The notes below the pieces were generated by a model. That model saw only the letters and a list, made by a program, of their open reading frames with translations. It was not told the origin of the DNA and ran no database searches. This document shows, piece by piece, positions 59,482-64,000 of a stretch of 64,000 bases of DNA (within the stretch, counting starts at the first letter, position 1; every line of letters starts with the position of its first letter). Position numbers and translations under genes: made by a program. Source of the DNA: a bacterium (GTDB lineage: Bacteria; Myxococcota; UBA727; JAUIJE01); contig JAUIJE010000002.1 in NCBI GenBank assembly GCA_030431455.1, positions 381,294 through 445,293 on the forward strand. The letters run 5' to 3'.

Positions 59482-60624
59482 GTGCCCTCCGCCCCGTTCT
59501 CCACTGTTCCCACCGTCGAGCTGCACCGCCACTTCGAGGCCGGGATGCGGCCCGCGCTCATCGCCCAGCTCGCGCAAAAAAATGGCGTCACCGCGGTGCG
59601 CACCCGCGCGGGGGTGGAGATCGAGGGCATCAACCCGCAGGATCCGGACTCGGTGCTCGCCTATTACAAAAGTGTCGAGCGGGGCTTTTCGGGGCCGGGC
59701 GGCTTTGCCCGGTTCATCGATTCGTTTGGCTTGCCCCTGTCGGTGCTGTGCTCGCTCGAGGACCTCGAGCTCGCCGCGTTCGACCAGCTCGTGCAGCTCG
59801 CGGACGCCGGCAGCTTGCACACCGAGCTGCGCGGCTCCCCCTTTTCCTATCTCGAGCGGATCGACGCCAGCCTCGACGAGGTCGTGGCCGCGATCCAAGC
59901 CGGCGTCGACCGCGCCTACACCGAGCGGGCGGTGAGCGGCACGTTCATCGCCGCGTTCTCGCGCCAAAAAGGCCTCGGGCCGGAAAAAGGCCCCCCCGTC
60001 GGGCGCCAGGCCCCGGCGGTGGCCCAGCTCGTGGCCGAACGGCACACCGACGCGCGCCCCCTCGGCCTCGACATCGCCGGGTTCCCCGAGGACATCTACC
60101 CCCCGCGGCTGTTCGCCGAGGCCTTGGCCCCGGCCCGGGAAGCCGGCGCCCCGTTGACCATTCACTGCGGCGAGCAGGGCACCTATCCACAGTTCGAGGC
60201 GTCGCCCCCCGCGCTGGTGCTCGAAGCGGTCACCGTGCTCGGGGCCAAGCGGGTGGGGCACGGCACCTGCCTGATGGTCGACGAAGACGCGCGGGCCTTG
60301 ATGAAAGAACGCGACATCGGCGTGGAGTGTTGCCCGGTGAGCAACGTGAAGATGGGCTTTTTGCCCTCCGTGTCTGTGCACCCGGTGAAGGCGTTCTTGC
60401 GCCAAGGCCTGTTCGCGACCCTGGCCACCGATGACCCCCTGATGTTCGGTGACTTCACCGTGCGTTCGCTGCTCGAGCAGCACGGGGCCGCCCTCGGGCT
60501 CACCCCCGCGGACGCCTGGGCCTTGGCCGAAAATGGGGTCCGAACCGCCTTCGTCAGCGACGAGCGCCGGGCGGTGTTGACCGCGCGCCTCGAGACCCTG
60601 CGGGCCGCGGGGGGGGCGGCGTGA
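59482..60624 (+). CDS. Adenosine deaminase family amidohydrolase
   Basis: A 380-residue TIM-barrel enzyme with zinc and substrate motifs ELHRHFEAG (HxH-like), GLDIAGFPE, IHCGEQG, KRVGHGTCL, ECCPVSNVKMG and LATDDPLMFG. These match adenosine deaminases and related adenine or adenosylhomocysteine deaminases. The HRH instead of HxH of classic ADA fits the family variation. It would act on a purine nucleoside in the cytosol. The start is GTG at 59482. Its stop overlaps the next GTG. Confidence 0.8.
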   Translation: MPSAPFSTVPTVELHRHFEAGMRPALIAQLAQKNGVTAVRTRAGVEIEGINPQDPDSVLAYYKSVERGFSGPGGFARFIDSFGLPLSVLCSLEDLELAAFDQLVQLADAGSLHTELRGSPFSYLERIDASLDEVVAAIQAGVDRAYTERAVSGTFIAAFSRQKGLGPEKGPPVGRQAPAVAQLVAERHTDARPLGLDIAGFPEDIYPPRLFAEALAPAREAGAPLTIHCGEQGTYPQFEASPPALVLEAVTVLGAKRVGHGTCLMVDEDARALMKERDIGVECCPVSNVKMGFLPSVSVHPVKAFLRQGLFATLATDDPLMFGDFTVRSLLEQHGAALGLTPADAWALAENGVRTAFVSDERRAVLTARLETLRAAGGAA

Positions 60625-61460
60625 GGGGGGCGCGGGCTTTGCCGGGGGCGCTGTGTTTGCTCGCGGCGGGGGCCTGTGGGGACCCGGGCGCGGACGCGGG
60701 CCCGTCGGGGCCGGGCCAGTTCTGGGTGCCGGAGCGACCGGGCACGGTGAGCGGCTACATCCACGCGGTGTACGACCCGCTCCCCGACGAGTCGGTGGAT
60801 GGCGCCGCCGACGGCGGGGTCCTGCTCCGGGCCGGGACCTGCGCGGCCCGGGACGGCGACCACGCGGGCTTTGCTGTGACATTGGAGCGCGACGGCGCCG
60901 ACGCCGACCCCGTGGCCGGCACCGCCACCACCGGGGCCGACGGCCGCTTCAGCTTTGTCGACGTCGACCCCGGGGCCTACCGGGTCTCGTTCGCCCGCGA
61001 CGGGTTCTTGTTGCCGGCGACCTTTCGCGTCACCGTGGCCCCGGGCGAAATCGTGTCGCACACCCCGGTGTGCGCCCTGTGGCAGGGCCGGCCCCCGACC
61101 CCGGCGGACGTCACCCTCGCCCCCGATGGCGCGGGCTTTGCGGTGTCGTGGACCCAACCGGCCGGCGCGGTGGGGGCGGTGGTCGATCGCTGGTTGGTCT
61201 CCTACGGGCCCGCCCCGCACCCCGACGAGGACGTGGCCGGGTGTGAGCACCACGCGCCCACCTCGCTGCGGGGGGATGCCCACGACGTGGCCACCTTCGC
61301 CGCCGAGGGGCCAAGCCCGTTGGTGACGGTGGCGCCCGCGGCCCGGCTCACCCCCGGGGAAGGTCCAGAGACATTGGTGGTGGCGGTGGCCGCGCGCGAC
61401 CGCTTGGGCAACCTGTCGTGTTGGTCGGCGCCGGTGTCGGTCGATCTGTCGCACCCCTGA
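60621..61460 (+). CDS. Lipoprotein with carboxypeptidase-regulatory-like and FN3-like domains
   Basis: The 279-residue protein (lipobox LCLLAAGAC) has a CarboxypepD-regulatory-like beta domain (about 35-140: GADGRFSFVDVDPGAYRVSFARDGF, e.g. DPGAYRVSFARDGF) and an FN3-like domain (about 150-275, ending NLSCWSAPVSVDL). No enzyme motif. Starts at GTG 60621 overlapping the deaminase stop. Confidence 0.6.
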   Translation: MRGARALPGALCLLAAGACGDPGADAGPSGPGQFWVPERPGTVSGYIHAVYDPLPDESVDGAADGGVLLRAGTCAARDGDHAGFAVTLERDGADADPVAGTATTGADGRFSFVDVDPGAYRVSFARDGFLLPATFRVTVAPGEIVSHTPVCALWQGRPPTPADVTLAPDGAGFAVSWTQPAGAVGAVVDRWLVSYGPAPHPDEDVAGCEHHAPTSLRGDAHDVATFAAEGPSPLVTVAPAARLTPGEGPETLVVAVAARDRLGNLSCWSAPVSVDLSHP

Positions 61461-61489
61461 GTCGGGCCCCGCAGGCGGTGCGAAGCCTG

Positions 61490-61508
61490 GCCCGGGCCGT
61501 CCCCGGGC
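61490..61508. terminator. Weak hairpin between the convergent 60621 and ABC-F genes
   Basis: GCCCGGG (61490-61496) and CCCGGGC (61502-61508) form a 7-bp stem with a 5-base loop in the gap between convergent gene ends. It has no T-tract. Confidence 0.35.
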
Positions 61509-61520
61509 AGAAAGAAACCC

Positions 61521-63140
61521 TCAGTGCAGGCCGGGGGCCTCGTGGCCGGACTGGGCCACGTACTCGAGATAACCCCCGGGGTAGGCGTGCACCCCGTCGT
61601 CGGACAGCTCGAGCACCCGGTCGGACACCGCGCCGAGGAACGCCCGGTCGTGGGACACAAACAGGGCGGTGCCGTCGTAGTCCTTGAGCGCATCCAGCAA
61701 CATTTGTTTGGTCCCGATGTCCAGGTGGTTGGTGGGCTCGTCGAGGACCAAGAAGTTGGGCGGGTCGTACAGCATGCGGGCCAACACCAAGCGGGCCTTT
61801 TCACCCCCGGACAGGACCCGGCAGGGTTTTTCCACCTCGTCGCCGGAAAAGCCGAACGCCCCGAGCAGGGTCTTGAGCGCGCCCACGCTGGCGAGGGGGA
61901 ACGCCCCCTGCAGCGTCTCGAACACGGTGGCGTCCCCGTCGAGAATCTCCATGGTGTGTTGGGCGAAGTAGCCGAGCTTGACGCTGGCCCCGACGGTGAG
62001 CTCGCCCTGGTCCGGGTCGGTCTCGCCCACGATGAGCTTGAGCAGGGTGGACTTGCCCGCGCCGTTTTTGCCCATGATGCACCAGCGCTCGCCCCGGCGA
62101 ATGAGCAGGTCGAGCCCGTCGTAGATCACCCGGTCGCCGTAGCGTTTTTGCAGGCCGAGGATGCGCACCACCTCGTCGCCGGAGCGGGGCGGGGCCCGAA
62201 ACGAAAACGACTGGGCCTCGCGCCGCTTGGGCGGGGCCATGGTGTCGATCTTCTCGAGCTTTTTGACCCGGGACTGGACTTGGGCGGCGTGGCTGGCCCG
62301 GGCCTTGAAGCGCTCGATGAACGCTTTCTCTTTGGCCAGCATCGCCTGGTGTCGCGCGTATTGGGCCTCGACCTGGGCGGCCTGGATCGCGCGTTGCTGT
62401 TCATAAAAGTCGTAGTTGCCGGAGAAGTCGTTGAGCTCGCCCCCGTCGAGCTCCACGATGCGCGTGACCATACGATTCAAAAACTCACGGTCGTGGGACG
62501 TGATGATGAGCGCGCCCTCGTACGCCTTCAAAAACTGCTCAAGCCAAATGATGCTCTCGATGTCGAGGTGGTTGGTGGGCTCATCGAGGAGCAACAGGTC
62601 CGGCCGCATCAACAAGATCTTGGCCAGCGCCACCCGCATCTTCCACCCGCCGGAGAGCGCGCCCACGTCCTGGTCGAGGACCGCGGGGTCGAAGCTCAAC
62701 CCCGCGAGGATGTCCCGGGCCCGCGCGTCGAGGGCATAGCCGCCGAGCTCCTCGAAGCGGGTCTGCACCACCCCGAAGCGCTCGACCAACTTCTCGAGCT
62801 CGTCCGCCTTGTCCGGGTCGGCGAGGTCGCGCTCCAGGGCCGCGAGCTCGGCCTGCGCGGCCGAGACTTCCCCCGCCCCCGACGTGACCTCCTGGACCAC
62901 GGTCTTGCCCGCCATCTCGCCCACGTTCTGATCGAAGTAGCCGATGGTGACCCCGCGATCGACCACCACCTGGCCCCCGTCGGTCTCTTCCTCGCCGACG
63001 ATGAGCCGAAAGATGGTCGACTTGCCCGCGCCGTTGGGACCCACGAGCCCCACCCGCTCGCCCGCGTTCACCCCCATGGACGCATCCACAAACAGAATCT
63101 GGCGGCCGTGTTGCTTGGAGACCTTTTCGAGACGAAGCAT
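61521..63140 (-). CDS. ABC-F family ATPase
   Basis: A 539-residue protein with two ABC domains and no membrane segment: Walker A GPNGAGKST and GKNGAGKST, signature LSGGWKMRVALAKIL and LSGGEKARLVLARML, Walker B LLLLDEPTNHLDI and LVLDEPTNHLDI. The linker between domains (about 230-300) is helical and charged, as in EttA/YbiT-type ABC-F proteins that act on ribosomes. Some family members give antibiotic resistance by protecting the ribosome. The ATG at 63140 is well placed. Confidence 0.9.
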   Translation of the reverse strand: MLRLEKVSKQHGRQILFVDASMGVNAGERVGLVGPNGAGKSTIFRLIVGEEETDGGQVVVDRGVTIGYFDQNVGEMAGKTVVQEVTSGAGEVSAAQAELAALERDLADPDKADELEKLVERFGVVQTRFEELGGYALDARARDILAGLSFDPAVLDQDVGALSGGWKMRVALAKILLMRPDLLLLDEPTNHLDIESIIWLEQFLKAYEGALIITSHDREFLNRMVTRIVELDGGELNDFSGNYDFYEQQRAIQAAQVEAQYARHQAMLAKEKAFIERFKARASHAAQVQSRVKKLEKIDTMAPPKRREAQSFSFRAPPRSGDEVVRILGLQKRYGDRVIYDGLDLLIRRGERWCIMGKNGAGKSTLLKLIVGETDPDQGELTVGASVKLGYFAQHTMEILDGDATVFETLQGAFPLASVGALKTLLGAFGFSGDEVEKPCRVLSGGEKARLVLARMLYDPPNFLVLDEPTNHLDIGTKQMLLDALKDYDGTALFVSHDRAFLGAVSDRVLELSDDGVHAYPGGYLEYVAQSGHEAPGLH

Positions 63141-63158
63141 GGCCCGGTCCTAGCCGAG

Positions 63159-63195
63159 AAAAAGCCCCCGCGCCACCGACCTCGCGCGCGGGGGC
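63159..63195 (-). terminator. Intrinsic terminator of the ArsR/SRPBCC operon
   Basis: On the minus strand GCCCCCGCGC (63164-63173) and GCGCGGGGGC (63186-63195) form a 10-bp stem with a 12-base loop, followed by T5 (complement of 63159-63163). It lies downstream of the arsR gene (end 63216) and before the ABC-F gene start. Confidence 0.75.
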
Positions 63196-63215
63196 GCGTG
63201 CAGCTTCATTGTGAG

Positions 63216-63548
63216 CTACACCGGGCGCTCCGCTTCCTCGTCGAGCAGGGCCCGCAGCCGGTCCACCCGCGCGTCCCACTCCGCGGAGATCTGGGCCAGG
63301 TACTGCTGGGCGTCGGCCATGCGCTCGGCGCGCACCGCCCACACCATCTCGCGGCCCCGGCGTTCGCTCCGGGCCAGGCCCGCGTCGTCGAGCACGCGCA
63401 GGTGTTTGCGCACCGCCTGGCGGCTCATGGCCGTGCCCGTGGTGAGGGCGTGGATCGACTGCGGCCCGTCCTGCGACAGGCGCGCCACCAACCGCAGCCG
63501 GGTCTCGTCGCCCAGGGCGGAAAACAGGTCGGCGGCTTCGGCGAACAT
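63216..63548 (-). CDS. ArsR family regulator
   Basis: A 110-residue winged-helix protein with HTH at about residues 30-60 (GPQSIHALTTGTAMSRQAVRKHLRVLDDAGL, e.g. MSRQAVRKHLRVLDDAGL). It lacks the CxC metal site of arsenic sensors and belongs to the group usually paired with SRPBCC proteins. Its start ATG overlaps the upstream stop by one base (TGATG). Confidence 0.8.
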   Translation of the reverse strand: MFAEAADLFSALGDETRLRLVARLSQDGPQSIHALTTGTAMSRQAVRKHLRVLDDAGLARSERRGREMVWAVRAERMADAQQYLAQISAEWDARVDRLRALLDEEAERPV

Positions 63549-64000
63549 CACGCCCCCCGGGCCAAGAACTTGGCGATGAGGACAAGCTGCGCGGCCCAGC
63601 CCCCGTCGTTGTCGGCGAAGGCTTGGGCCCGGCGGTCGAGCGGAATCTGGGCAAAGCCGGACTCGACGATGGTCAACTCGGTGTGCGCGTCGTCCACCGC
63701 GCGCAGGGTAAACGTCACCAGCGTGGTCGGGTCGCCCGGCTTGACCTCGGCCGCGCCGGGGGTCCAGCGGAAGGCGAGGGTGGTGGGCGCGTCCACCGTG
63801 ACCACATCGAGGGGAAAGCGCATGCCCGCGAAAGGCTCCTGCGACTTGGCGACCTGCGCGTCGACCTGGGTGGGCTGAATCGACGCCCACACCCGCGCCC
63901 CGGCCACAAACGGCCCCTCGACCGCGGCGCCAAACCACGCGCCGAACTTTGCCGCGTCGCTGAGCGCGGCCCAGACCTTGTCCTGGGGCGCGTCGAGCAC
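63548..64000 (-). CDS. SRPBCC (AHSA1-like) protein, 5' end cut by window
   Basis: The frame is open to the window end; the first in-window GTG lies inside the conserved start (DAPQDKVWAALSD), so the true start is beyond 64000. The remainder (FVAGARVWASIQP, TLAFRWTP, TELTIVESGFAQI) is the START/AHSA1 fold of ligand-binding proteins commonly encoded with ArsR regulators. It ends by overlapping arsR by one base. Confidence 0.8.
   Translation of the reverse strand: MLDAPQDKVWAALSDAAKFGAWFGAAVEGPFVAGARVWASIQPTQVDAQVAKSQEPFAGMRFPLDVVTVDAPTTLAFRWTPGAAEVKPGDPTTLVTFTLRAVDDAHTELTIVESGFAQIPLDRRAQAFADNDGGWAAQLVLIAKFLARGA

Noticed and set aside
22685-60191. TATCCACA-like words (22685, 60184; TATCCACT at 12478 and 21779) as DnaA boxes or an origin
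   Set aside because: They are scattered singly inside genes, are imperfect at the first base, and show no cluster, A+T-rich unwinding region or dnaA/dnaN gene.
61524-63878. Plus-strand open frame of 784 codons opposite the ABC-F and ArsR genes
   Set aside because: Antisense to genes with unmistakable Walker and HTH motifs, and with His/Gly/Arg-biased composition.

Overview
The window looks like the chromosome of a myxobacterium-type organism (phylum Myxococcota, former Deltaproteobacteria). The evidence is a very high G+C content with G/C-rich third codon positions, many secreted lipoproteins whose Cys is followed by Asp-Ala-Gly or Gly-Asp repeat linkers, a C-terminus at 37889-39460 resembling the MYXO-CTERM surface-sorting tail, and a caspase-like protease encoded with a sigma factor. 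No phage, insertion sequence or CRISPR array was seen. Function calls rest on recognised motifs only, since no database search was possible.

Layout. 1-9.4 kb: a DUF4349 fragment, a class V aminotransferase, a SET-domain protein, and secreted proteins including an FGE-like lipoprotein, a lipoprotein methyltransferase and membrane proteins. 9.4-13 kb: a GH92 glycosidase lipoprotein, and a small membrane protein overlapping a Tat-exported HExxH metalloprotease. 13.3-21 kb: a co-directional run of a secreted protein, a metallo-beta-lactamase-fold lipoprotein, a sigma factor, a Cys-rich lipoprotein, a single-pass membrane protein and a caspase-like protease; most junctions are overlapping ATGA. 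A second Cys-rich Gly-Asp lipoprotein follows. 21-24.5 kb: assorted genes, including an orphan GspF-like protein and a CmoA-like methyltransferase.

24.5-30.3 kb is a regulated metabolic block: a FabH-like synthase with palindromic operators, then a quinone oxidoreductase divergent from a TetR-AraC regulator pair that leads into DUF4386 and alpha/beta-hydrolase genes. 30.4-40.9 kb holds an HTTM protein with its small partner, a type-B carboxylesterase, a probable rifampicin phosphotransferase, a TetR/SDR divergent pair with a large dyad, a lysozyme-like/golvesin-like surface protein, and a DODA dioxygenase plus YceI facing a LysR regulator. 41-46 kb carries two large lipoproteins.

46-47.7 kb is anomalous: a less G+C-rich MurE-like gene without its N-terminal domain, overlapping a tiny lysine-rich gene and lying beside tRNA-Arg(UCG). 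47.8-64 kb holds a radical SAM/SPASM enzyme next to an EF-hand protein, a C-type lectin-like lipoprotein, an endonuclease I, a decayed His-rich EamA-type transporter end beside a dienelactone hydrolase, an intact EamA transporter, an EEP-family lipoprotein, a VOC/MerR pair with a textbook MerR promoter, an adenosine-deaminase-like enzyme, an ABC-F ATPase, and an ArsR/SRPBCC pair cut by the window end.

The most unusual signals are a 9-base word, GTGACATTG and close relatives, recurring inside genes on both strands independently of reading frame; paired TTCAGCG repeats with 11-bp periodicity upstream of three secreted-protein genes or pairs; the sigma/caspase operon; and the disrupted MurE locus at the tRNA.
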